64,000 nt of DNA from the NCBI GenBank assembly GCA_025558095.1, contig JAIVFI010000027.1, forward strand, positions 372,001-436,000, read 5' to 3'. The position numbers were made by a program, and so were the translations under genes. Source of the DNA: Hyaloraphidium curvatum (Eukaryota; Monoblepharomycota; Hyaloraphidiomycetes; Hyaloraphidiales; Hyaloraphidiaceae). A model generated the notes under the pieces. That model was not told the DNA's origin, ran no database searches, and saw only the letters and a list, made by a program, of their open reading frames with translations. The stretch's first letter is position 1. Every line of letters starts with the position of its first letter. Positions 54,983 to 64,000 of this stretch are shown here, piece by piece.

Positions 54983-55114
54983 CGCTGCCGGGCCTGGACA
55001 GGCGAGGCCCTCTCCCGCTCCGGCGAGAATCCCAGCCCGTTGGGAATCCCTTGCACCCCGAACAGGCAAACATCTGCTCGGGCCTTCGTTGTTGTCGGGG
55101 CCACGGATCCCGCG

Positions 55115-57036
55115 ATGCCGTCGCCGGGCGCAGCACCGCCGGCGTCGGCGGCCGACCGGTCGGATTCGTCGACGGCGAACGAGTCCGAGACGGACAACGC
55201 GAGCCAGTCCACCGCCAACTCGCGCGGGCTCTACGCGGACGGCGACTCGCCCAACGCCGACCCGGGCCTGCCGCGGCCGCTCGACCGCTGGGGCACGCAG
55301 GCGACGATGCTGGACGGCAGGGGCGCCGCGGCCCCCGCCCCGACGGGCAGCCCCGCAAAGGCCAGCCCCAGCAAGGGCAGCCCCGCGCAGGCCAGCCCCA
55401 GCCCGCACGGCAGCTTCATGGACGAGGGCGACGCGATCATGCTGGCGTCGTTGCGGCCGCCGGACCTCGAGGGCCAGGACGCCAAGGCGGCCGGTGACGC
55501 AAAGCCACCCCTCGTGACCGTCCCGACGCTCGAGGAAAGCGTGCCGCGGGACTCGACCTCGCCCGTCATCACGAATCCCGCCAAGAAGAAGAAGCTGCTG
55601 TATCTCGAGGGTATCCGGGGCGTCGCCGCGCTCGTCGTCGCCGTGCACCACTACAAGCAGGCCACCTTCCGCGACGTCGGCTTCTGGTGGGCCGAGGAGT
55701 CGTTCCACCGCTACCTGTGGCACCTGTTCTGGGACGGCACCTTCTCCGTCACCGTGTTTTACGTGCTCTCGGGCCGCGTGCTCACCGCGGCCTTCTTCGC
55801 CAAGAAGGGGCCCATGAAGGCGCTCTCGTCGGCCGTCATCCGCCGGCCGTTCCGCCTGGGTGTGCCCATCGCCATGATGATGGCCGTGAACCTGATACTC
55901 GGCGCCATGGGCGCATACAACATGACCGACCAGGCCGGGCGCGTGATGCACTCGGAGATGTGGCTGGACAACGCAAACAACTGGAACCTGATCAAGAACG
56001 CGGGCGACTACTTCATCATGCTCGTCAACATGGTGGGTTCTTCGCCGTCCGTGGCTTGCTAGAACCGCTGACGTTGGTCCCGATCAGTTCCAAATGCCGT
56101 TCAAGGTCCTGCCGGTGCCGTCGGTGTACCCGTGCGGGGTCATCTGGACCATCCCCGTCGAGTACCTGGGATCCATGTTCGTCTACCTGGTCTCGTTCAT
56201 GATGGTGCACATCCCGCAAAACCGGTACTGGATCTACTTCGTGCTGTGGTTCTGCCTGTGGTGGCAGATGGACTGGAACGGCGTCTTCCTGCTCGGCCTC
56301 GTCATCACGGACCTGTCCACGGAGGGGTACCTCGAGAAGTGGCGCAACTGGAAGTACATCTGGATCGTGCAGATCCTCCTCTTTGCCATCTTCCTGCTTA
56401 TGCTGACGGTGGAGCCCGTCAACGCGGCCATCGACCGGTGGACCCTGTCGTGGCAGATCCAGTACGGCCAGCTGGGGGGCGAGGCGCCGTGGAACGAGCC
56501 CAAGACGACCCTCATCGTCGCGGCCCTGTGCGAGATCCTGCTCATCGAGCTGAGCACCTCGCTGCAGTGGTTCTTTTCCACGTGGCCGTTCGTGATGCTG
56601 GGCAAGTACTCGTTCGGGATCTACCTCGTCCACGGGCTCGTGCTGTTTGCCGTCAACACGTGGATATGGGTCGGCCTGTTCAACGCCGGTCTGACCTACT
56701 GTGGGTCCGCCGCAGCACGTGCACGCTGTCGGCCGTTCTCTGACCCACCGCCGTCCTGCAGGGGGAATCGTCGTCGTCGGCTTCATCCCCTACATCCTCC
56801 TCGTCTTTTTCGCCTCGTGGCTCTTCTACTACGCCTTCGACAAGCCCGCGATCGCGCTGGGGCAGGCGGTCTACCGCTGGGGCTTCGTCGAGGAGCTCAC
56901 GTGGCCCAACGTCAAGAAGGGCCTGGGCGAGTACGCCGAGGGGTGGCGCGCGTGGGGCCGGGAACGCGCGGAAGAGTGGCACAGCTTCTGGGCGTGGCTG
57001 GGGTCGTGCGGGAAGAAGAAGGAGCAGACGCTTTGA
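55115..57036 (+). CDS. Acyltransferase-3 family membrane protein
   Basis: O-acyltransferase fold (AT3, PF01757), integral membrane. ATG at 55115 after a gap; the N-terminal 150 residues are Ser/Ala/Pro-rich and disordered (a 12-bp-type repeat, SPAKASPSKGSPAQASPSPH). Then YLEGIRGVAALVVAVHHYKQ, the family's first helix with its conserved His, FWDGTFSVTVFYVLSGRVLT, VIRRPFRLGVPIAMMMAVNL, YPCGVIWTIPVEYLGSMFVY and further helices to KYSFGIYLVHGLVLFAVNTW. After a second intron, GFIPYILLVFFASWLFYYAF and a Lys/Trp-rich tail to TGA 57036. Two introns (near 56035-56090 and 56700-56765). The form common in fungi; substrate unknown. Confidence 0.87.
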
Positions 57037-57136
57037 ATCGGGCGGCGGGAAGCCTCTCTTTATGGGACTGTCGTAATTTGCATGGTGTTTATTGCTGCTG
57101 CGAGCACGATCATAGAACATCGAAAGACAAAGGGAA

Positions 57137-58655
57137 TCATGCCAAGAGTTTCCGCGTCGCCTCGTAGAAGAGGTAAGCCAGGCTGTTCGAAGGAAGAACC
57201 TGGAAACGGCAATCAGCTTGATCCAGGATCCAGATCCGCAAGGGCACGGCCCACCTTCATCAGAGAAACGCCGAGACCCTGGTAGAAGCCGCGGATCCCC
57301 AACCGCTGGTACGTCTGCGCCACGCAGTGCAGGAATCCCTCGTAGGCGTGCGGATGCAGAGTCGTGTTGGAGGCCTGTAGACGAGTGCGTGTAGCATTCA
57401 AAGGGAACGTCACGCTGGCAGCGAAGCCGCCTGCGACCGATCCGATAGCCATGGTCTCCCACGAGGTGAGAGACTCCTTCCCCCGCAGCCTCAGGAGACG
57501 GAGCTTCAACGTCTCAAAGGCACTGAGGTTCAGTCCCGAGTAGGGGAAGATGCCGAGCGTAGCTGGAAGCCACCCGCGGAAGAAGGCCGGAAGACCGGCT
57601 GATGAAAGCTCCCTGAAGCTGCGCACGAACTCGCCCCGTATCGTGGCTTCCCCCGGGCCGACGTGCGATAGGTTGGCCATCATCCGGCACCGGAGCGAGT
57701 CCACGGGGTACATCACCGTCTGGCTCACCACACCAGATAGTCCGCCCGCGAGAAACTTGCCGAAGGGTGTCAGCTTCGCGGGATCGTCCACGCCTTGGCC
57801 TTTCGCGATCATCTTCTTTGATGTTTCGAAGAGGCCAAAGAGTAGCGCGGTTTCCGGTATGATTTTTGCCACGTTGAGTCCGTTGCCCTTGAAGAAAGCC
57901 ATCGCGCCGGCTTCCTCGTAGACCTGCTTGACCGCGCTCGCGATCGTGCTGCCTGTTGCTTTGGGCGACGACACCTGCAGCACGATCCGGATGCGGTCGA
58001 TCGGCGCCGTGGCCGTCCGTGACAGGGCCCCGGACACGCCTCCGGCCACGAAGTTGCGCCAATCGAAGGCCGAATGCCGAGGGACGGGGTCCAAGTGGAA
58101 GTTGGGCTCCCAAAGCTCGATGACGAACCCCGAGAGGTCCGTCAGCGTCGAAGCCCCCGGTATCAGGAGTGCAAAGCGCAGCAGTTCATCCAGCTGGATC
58201 TTCCGGTCGTGGTTCTCGTCCAAGTGATCGATAAAGGCCTTCACGAACTCGTCCCGCGCCCGAAACCCTTCGGTTGCGAGCCGGGTCCGGAGCTCTTTCG
58301 CGTCCACGGAGTTGTCGTGGTCCAGGTCCATCGATTTAAACAGCTCCGAGAGCTCCGACACCCGCCGGGTGACGATTTCGTCGAACCGCTCAAATGGGAC
58401 AACGTCCCCAGAGAGGGCCCCGCGTCCCCTGTCCTCCGACATCTCCCGCATCACCCGCTCGGCCGCCGACTTGAGCACCGCGTCGTCGGCCTTCACCTGC
58501 CCGCGCTCCCGAACCGTTGCGCGGATCCACCGCTCCAGGTCCGACCTCGAGATGCCTTCGGACTCCCCGCTACGGATCGCGTCGAACAGCTTCCGCGTGT
58601 CCGGTGCCGCGCGGGAGGACCCCGGAGGGGGCTCATCGGACGCGCTGCCGTCCAT
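57137..58655 (-). CDS. EF-hand mitochondrial carrier, SCaMC (ATP-Mg/Pi) type
   Basis: Ca2+-regulated inner-membrane carrier (SLC25A23/24/25, yeast Sal1). ATG at 58655 (MDGSASDEPPPGSSRAAPDT). EF-hands: a degenerate one (SGESEGISRSDLERW), then MDLDHDNSVDAKEL and LDENHDRKIQLDELLRF. Three carrier repeats follow with P-x-[DE]-x-x-[RK] signatures: APIDRIRIVLQ, YPVDSLRCRMM, FPLNATRTRLQ; the last has Asn where Asp/Glu is usual. A final exon, VLPSNSLAYLFYEATRKLLA, ends at 57137 after an intron of about 65 bp. About 490 aa, as expected. Converges on the acyltransferase, 100 bp apart. Confidence 0.92.
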
Positions 58656-59001
58656 GGACGCGACGGCTATGCCCTCAACAGCCCTCAACGCGGGTTTGGG
58701 CGATCAGCAACCTGCTCGACGCGTGTCGATCGTTCAGGGTGCAGGGTCCACTTCTCAAACTTACTTCCCGCCGCGGCCCGCCTACACAAGGCTGAAAGTC
58801 GATCGTGGGCAAGCGAGACATGCAGCATCGTTCATGGAATCCATTCCGAACTCAGAAGGGATCGCGATGACTGCTGGTGCACTTCGTATAGGCGGCCCAA
58901 CTACATCGGATCTGTCGCGCACAAGAGTAAGCGCAAGATTTCCACCAGGTCATTCCTGTTCCAGTCAATACAGGTTTTGCCGTGTACCGACTGCAAATTC
59001 A
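58656..59001. promoter_or_regulatory. Gap between the carrier start and the SH3-gene end
   Basis: 346 bp between two minus-strand genes, presumably the carrier promoter. No motif that I can defend. Confidence 0.35.
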
Positions 59002-60333
59002 TCACGCGGAACGGAGCTTGTCTAACGGCACAAGACCTTCTTTGCCGTCGGTCTTTCGCACCGCGATCCCGTAACCATCTGCGCGCACGGGTGAGCCGCG
59101 ACGACCACCGTCCTGCGCAAGGGACACCCACCTGATCTTGCCTCTTTGAGGACGACGACATCGCCGGCCTTGAGGTCCAGATCGTCGTCGAACTCAGCCT
59201 CCAGATCGTCGACCGCGAAGCACTCCCTGCCCACTAGATCCTTGGCGCTTTCTTCCACCTTGGGCGGCCGCGCTATCGTCTGCGGAAGGTCGGGGACCTC
59301 GGGGAGCGAGGCAAAGGGGACCGTCTGCGGCTCGGGCGGTTCCGGGGCGGGCGCAACCGGGCCCGGCGGCGGCGCGGCGCCGTAGAACCCGGTCCCGGCT
59401 TTGCCATCCGGTACCATCGCCGCATTTGCCATCTCGGTGTCCTTGGCATCCGCCGCTGCAGCCGCTGCCGCCCGCTCGCGCTTCTTTTTCTTGTCGACGG
59501 CGTAGTAGGTCCCGCCCCCGACCGCGGCCAGCGCCACCACGCCGCCGACGACGCCCCCGGCGATGGCTGCGACGTTGGTGGTCGACGGCATAGGGGGGAT
59601 GGGGCAGGGTGCTTGGAGGGAGCTGTAGTAGACCTGTCGGGCGGCGATGGGGCACCACCACTCGCCTTGCGGCCAGGGCGCGATCCATCAGGGGTGGCGA
59701 CGATAGGGCCCACGAAAGGCCTACCGGTAAAGTTGACAGGCGCGCATCCTGCGCCGACGGAGCCGTTGGAGGAGGGGATGGAAAGAGGGGCGAGGACGGT
59801 GCAGTCGGCCGAACGGTACTGGGGGCCGAATCCACGTCAGCGTCCCGCGGCAGACAAGTGATGGGCAAAACAATGCCCACCCATGTGCAGATGGTGCTGT
59901 TGGGCCCCTGGCACACGACGTTGGACGCCGGAGTCCCGAACGTGCCCGTCCCGAGGATCTTGACAAAGTCGCCCCCGTTGTTCCCGCAGCTCTGCATGCA
60001 CACCCATTCGGTGCTGGGCTGGCAGTTCGGACTCGCGGTGAGGCCGTTGAAAAAGTAGTTGTAGCCGGCCTGGCAGAGGGGCGAGTCCGTGGGGGCTGCG
60101 CACGGCACGGAGATGTTCGTGCCCGGGGCCGGCGAGCCGGGGGCGAGGACGGTGCAGTTGCCCGAGGTAAATCGGGAGCACGCCCCGCCGGCGCCGCGAC
60201 AGCCGTACGCCTGGCCGGAGGTGATCACGTCCCCGTAGAAGGGCGAGCCGCAGTCGCGCAGGCAGGCCGCCGAGGCCCCGGCGGCGAAGATTAGGGGCAG
60301 GAGGAGGGCGAGCAGCATTTTTGGAGCCGGCAT
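59002..60333 (-). CDS. Secreted/TM protein with cytosolic SH3 domain
   Basis: ATG at 60333. Signal peptide MLLALLLPLIFAAGASAACL, then a Cys-rich exterior (CLRDCGSPFYGDVITSGQAY, CQAGYNYFFNGLTASPNC, WVCMQSCGNNGGDFVKI). An intron lies around 59590-59830. One TM helix, VAAIAGGVVGGVVALAAVGG, is followed by KKKKRER and a Pro-rich linker. The SH3 fold (CFAVDDLEAEFDDDLDLKAG, DVVVLKEA) continues after an 18-bp gap or intron with ADGYGIAVRKTDGKEGLVPL and DKLRSA, TGA at 59002. It looks like a cell-surface sensor coupled to SH3 ligands. The ligand is unknown. The small last intron should be checked against RNA. Confidence 0.75.
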
Positions 60334-60508
60334 CTCGCTGCTCCGGGCGGGGATGGCCGCGGGAAGCCAGTCCCCCAAGGCGTGCCTGAGACCGAACCGC
60401 GCGCGCGGCGTCACGGGGGTCAGCGCCAACTGCGACACCGTCTGCTCGCATGCAGCGGCACCGCGGGGCCGGCCGCTCCCCGCGATCGATCGGCGGCGCT
60501 CGGCGCCC
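60334..60508. promoter_or_regulatory. Divergent promoter interval, SH3 protein / alpha-kinase
   Basis: 175 bp between start codons pointing away from each other; shared control is possible. Confidence 0.4.
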
Positions 60509-62189
60509 ATGAGCGCGGGGCCGGAGATGCCGGCGGGGGCGGCGCCCAGCGCGGCCGAGCTGGATGCGCTCGAGGCGCAGCTGCAGGCGGCCGAGGACGC
60601 CGTCGAGGCGCTCGAGGCGCGCTATGCGGCCGAGGCGGTGCCCGCGCTGCGGCGGCTGGAGGCCGTGCGTCACCGCGAGCGCGTGGCGCGCGACGAGGCG
60701 GCCGCGCTCGCGGCAAAGGCCGCGCAGACCGCCGCCGAGCTGTCGCGCGTGGCCGCCCGCGTGGCGGCGCTGGAGGAGCTGGCCGCGCAGGCCGCGAGGC
60801 TGAGGACGCTGGTGGCCGCGCAGCGCCGCGCGATCGTCGCCGCGTGGGTCAAGCTCGAGTACAACCGCAAGGCGCGCGCACACGCGGAGCACAAGATCGC
60901 GCAGACGGACGGCCGCGTGGAGCAGCTGCTCCAGATCATCGAGTTCGTGGGCCAGGACCTCGAGGGCCTGGTCGCGAACCAGCGGGCCGCGCGGGCCGCA
61001 CACGCCGCCCAGCTCGCGGCGCTGGGCAAGGCCAACGAGCAGGCCGCCGAGGATCTCGAGGCGCACTTTGCCGAGCTGGAGGAGGCCGAGCGCATCGCGG
61101 AGCTGGAGAAGGTCGCGGCCCAGAAGCGGCTCGAGGAGATCCTGCGCGAGACCGAGGAAGTGAGGGGCATGGAGGAGGAGTTCAGGAAGCTCAAGGCGGA
61201 ACAGGAGGAGCGGTACGTCAAGCTCGCGGACGCGCTCATCCGCGGCCACGTCAACGACATCATGTTCGAGTGCGAGGAGGCCGTCAAGGACTTTGACCGG
61301 ATCAAGTCGGACGACTGGGCGCCCCCGGTCTTTGTCAACCGGACCCAGTTCATCTCGGTCGAATGGACCGACTTTGACAGCCCCATGCGCAGGATCTCCA
61401 AGGAGAGCTCCAACGTCCCCCTGTACCTCCTCCCCAAGCCCTTCAACAAGGGCACATTCCGCGTGGCGCACTACGCCAAGGACAACGAGCGCGAGTACGT
61501 GGCCAAGAAGTTCCACGCCTCGTGGCGCAAGGAGCTCCTGGACCTGCTCCCCGGCGACCGCACCGACGAAGCCGGCAGGCGCAAGGACAAGGAGTCGGTG
61601 GAGAAGGTGATCCAGATGAACAGGCTGTGCCAGCGGGCGCTGGAGGCCTTCGATGCGGCGCTCAGGAAGGCCGGGCACGAGTACGAGCTGAGCTTCGTCG
61701 ACATCTGGCTCGCCGAGTGGGTTCCCCGCACCGCGACTCATCCCGCCCGGGCGCTCACCGTTCCTTGGCCCGCGCGGAAGGGAGAACGCGTCGGGCACGA
61801 TCTGGTTCCTCGAGGAGCCTCTGCCGTCCTTCGAACGCTTCACCAACAACGGCGACTACGGCGGCGACGAGAACACGGTCGCCGGCCGGCTCATGGGCTG
61901 CTTCGAGCACCATTCGTTCGAGCACTACGGCCGCAAGTTCATCGTCACGGACCTGCAGGGCCACCACGACGGCGCCAAGGTGTTCCGGCTGTCGGACCCG
62001 GCCCTGCACATCCTCGCCGAGAACAGGATGCTGGCGGACCTGCGGCACTTCATGGACGGGAACCGCGGGCTGGACGGGCTGGTCGACTTCCTGGGGAAGC
62101 ACAGGTGCAACGAGTTCTGCGCGGACCTGGGGCTGCCCGCGCTGCCGGCCGTTGACGAGCTCGTGGGACGGTACTCGGGACGGAAGTGA
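60509..62189 (+). CDS. Alpha-kinase with long N-terminal coiled coil
   Basis: Atypical Ser/Thr kinase (eEF2K/MHCK/VwkA fold). ATG at 60509. Residues 1-250 are an Ala/Glu/Arg coiled coil (LDALEAQLQAAEDAVEALEA through MEEEFRKLKAEQEERYVKLA). Kinase: FNKGTFRVAHYAKDNEREYV then AKKFHASW (catalytic Lys), and an intron near 61725-61800. WFLEEPLPSFERFTNNGDYG and GRLMGCFEHHSFEHYGRKFI lead to VTDLQGHHDG, the D-L-Q-G motif. LSDPALH follows, and the zinc site KHRCNEFCADLGLPALP (H-x-C-x3-C). TGA at 62189. The Gly-rich loop is replaced by the alpha-kinase layout, as usual. Faces the VWA gene tail to tail with 43 bp between. Confidence 0.9.
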
Positions 62190-62232
62190 TCGCCGTGGAT
62201 GTACTGCTCCTTGCAACAATGCCATCGTGGTG

Positions 62233-63647
62233 TTAGAACCCCGCGCTGCGCATGGACGACCGCGTCGCCGTCATGATCTTTTCCAGGAACTCGGCCTTGT
62301 CGTCCGAATCCAGCGAGAGCACGTCGAACCTGCACGAGGGAAAGTGCCGCCGGAAGATGTTGTCGCGGACCTCCTTCTCGAACATCTCGGTGCACGGGTG
62401 GCACTGTGTGTGGGGCGTGTTGCGGCCTGCGGTGAGGCGTCCCGGTGCCCCGGCCAGCGCCCGGCTGCCACCCACCCGCAGGAAATAAACGTCGATCTGC
62501 TTGTTGACGATCTGGCGCACCACACCCTCCCAATCCTCGGGCCTGCGCCCGTTGGGATCCGCCTTGTCCGCGAACCGGTCCGTGTACTTCCCCCCGTGGA
62601 ACCTCCTCCCGTGCGGCGGCGCGTCCGCGATGACCAGCATCACCCTGGCCCTGGCCTGCCAATCCAGCCCCGGCACCCTGCACAGCCCCCCCAGCATGTC
62701 CTCCGCGACGTCGTCCCCGCCGGACGCCCTGACGGAGAGGATGCGCTCGCGCAGGTACTCGGGCGCCATGAACTCGACCACCTCGTACGAGGACTGGTCG
62801 GCGTCCTTGGGCTCGAAGTCGCGGTAGCCCACGAAGGCGGTGCGGAGCTGCGTGTCGGGGTAGAGCGCGCGGATGCGGTCGAGGATCTCGGTGACGGTCT
62901 CCTTGACCCTGTCAACTTGGGGGTGGCAGGGGATCAGCACGGGAGGTAGGGGCGGGTGTGGGGGGGACGCACTCCAGTGCTGCATGGAGCCGGTGCAGTC
63001 GATCACGAAGCAGATGTCGACGCTCTGCACGCGCTTGCGGGCCTGCTCGATGCCGGACATGTTGCCGCGGACTGCCCGGAGCAAATCGTTGGCGCGGTTG
63101 CTTTTCCTGGCGGTCAGCACGGGCGAGCGGGGGCGGGAAAAAGAGCCCACTTGATCTCTGCGGGCTTCTCGGGCATGGCGTACGCGGGGGCGGCCGGATG
63201 GACGTTGCCGTAGGCGGCTCCGGCGGGGAAGGCCGGCACGGCGACGTCGCGGTACTGCGGGGCGGGCTGGTATGCCGCGGCCGGGGCCGGGTTGAACGAC
63301 GGCGGGAGGGGGGCAGCGGGAGCGTAGGCGGCCGGCGACGGCACGGGTGCGGGCTGGGGTGCCGGGCGGGCGTAGGCGTCGGGCGGGGGGACCGCGGTGT
63401 TTGCGGGGTAGCTCGTCGGGTAGGCCGCGGTGTACTCGTACGACGGCGGCGGTGAGATGGGCGGCTGTGGGTCGGCAGCGGGGCTGCGTCCGCGGGGCAC
63501 GTCCATCGTGGGGAAGGCGAGCGTGGCGGCCGAGTCGGGCATCGCGGGCGGCGTCGCGGCGATGTCGCCCGTCGCCGATCGCTGTGCGGCGCGCGCCTTG
63601 AGCGCGGCCAGCTTGGCGGCGAGGGCGTCGGACGGCTGCCGCTCCAT
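62233..63647 (-). CDS. Von Willebrand A-domain protein with Pro/Ala-rich N-terminus
   Basis: ATG at 63647 (MERQPSDALAAKLAALKARA). The first 170 residues are Pro/Ala/Tyr-rich (SYEYTAAYPTSYPANTAVPP). After an intron, RKRVQSVDICFVIDCTGSMQ gives the MIDAS motif D-x-T-x-S. A second intron precedes VDRVKETVTEILDRIRALYP, LRTAFVGYRDFEPKDADQSS, GGDDVAEDMLGGLCRVPGLD, RVMLVIADAPPHGRRFHGGK. It ends FLEKIMTATRSSMRSAGF at 62233. DCTGSM plus FVGYRD is the VWA subtype that is fused to alpha-kinases in VwkA-type proteins. Here it is separate and adjacent. Confidence 0.87.
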
Positions 63648-63742
63648 CGCGGGAGGGGGTTGCGTTGAGAGGGGTGTCGCAGAGCGGGTGCCTGGTGGCG
63701 GCTGGAGCGCGTGATGACTGCGACGCCCCCGTTGCGGCCTTG

Positions 63743-64000
63743 ATGGCCAGCTGTGCGTTCTGCGCGGGCGGGCGGTCGGCCGCGCGGTACCTGGAGGATC
63801 GGCGCGCGGCGCTGGGCGCGGCGGGGCGCGCGGTGGCCGCGCCGGGCGGGCGGGAGGCCGACGCCGACGGCCCCACGCTGCTGCCCTTCGGGAACGCGGA
63901 CGACCGCGGCGCGTTCGCGGCGGCGCTCTCTCAGCTGCTGCCGGCGGGGGCGGCTGGGGCGGGCCCGCCCGACGCGGGGTCCGCCGTCGACGCGGCCCTG
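63743..64000 (+). CDS. N-terminal fragment of an unidentified protein
   Basis: Frame open from ATG 63743 to the right edge: MASCAFCAGGRSAARYLEDR, later TLLPFGNADDRGAFAAALSQ. Ala/Gly-rich, with one CxxC near the start. Divergent from the VWA gene (95 bp). It may be a real gene start, but GC-rich DNA gives such frames by chance. Confidence 0.4.
   Translation, partial: MASCAFCAGGRSAARYLEDRRAALGAAGRAVAAPGGREADADGPTLLPFGNADDRGAFAAALSQLLPAGAAGAGPPDAGSAVDAAL

Noticed and set aside
54983-55951. Upstream extension of the coiled-coil frame
   Set aside because: Antisense to the acyltransferase; no ATG context and only His/Arg/Gly-rich bias. The start was placed at 54982 instead.
59837-61849. 670-codon minus-strand frame
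   Set aside because: Antisense to the alpha-kinase coiled coil; long open frames opposite GC-rich, Ala/Glu-rich coding are expected. Low-complexity and no family resemblance.

Overview
The window looks like nuclear DNA of a GC-rich, gene-dense eukaryote with many short spliceosomal introns (about 50-280 bp where I could place both ends) and very short intergenic gaps. Gene content points to a fungus, probably an early-diverging zoosporic (chytrid-grade) one. The fungal-type markers are an acyltransferase-3 membrane protein, a MARVEL protein, an alpha-kinase, a signal peptide-TM-SH3 protein and a TilS-like protein. They sit beside genes often missing from Dikarya (Elongin B, CRIPT, ZNHIT2). 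This placement is inference from families, not from a phylogeny. || Left gene block (1-21 kb): a mitochondrial-presequence protein running off the edge, proteasome ATPase Rpt4, mitochondrial SSB, DNA ligase IV, ZNHIT2, ribosomal uL5/RPL11, mitochondrial uS8, snRNP SmB, Vps45, NDUFA8, Elongin B, a proline-rich protein, CRIPT, SDE2 and the H3K4 methyltransferase SET1. Nearly all are intact single-copy housekeeping genes, each needing splicing. || Mobile-element block (21-38 kb): SET1 runs in frame into foreign sequence at its last codon. Beyond it are pieces of one LINE family, a gag-only retroelement gene with a GC-rich minisatellite, a decayed Ty3/gypsy RT-RNase H carrying a LINE tail and a possible 284-bp MITE, and a nested stack. 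In the stack a LINE is interrupted by a Ty1/copia element with identical 224-bp LTRs and a 5-bp target duplication. The copia is itself interrupted by about 1.96 kb of AT-richer mitochondrial DNA (nad4L, the 3' part of atp6, the 3' half of trnY). || Right gene block (38-64 kb): ATG4, TIM8, clathrin heavy chain, a CUE-domain protein, USB1, a cation/Ca2+ exchanger, a MARVEL protein, a TilS-like protein with a degenerate PP-loop, a coiled-coil protein, an acyltransferase, an EF-hand mitochondrial carrier (SCaMC-like), an SP-TM-SH3 protein, an alpha-kinase, a VWA protein facing it tail to tail, and an edge-truncated unknown. || The most notable points are the datable insertion stack, the mobile-DNA tail on SET1, the LINE family whose copies share loss of the catalytic FADD box and a 4-nt frameshift, the TilS-like protein with a changed ATP loop, and the alpha-kinase/VWA neighbours, which elsewhere occur as one fused protein.
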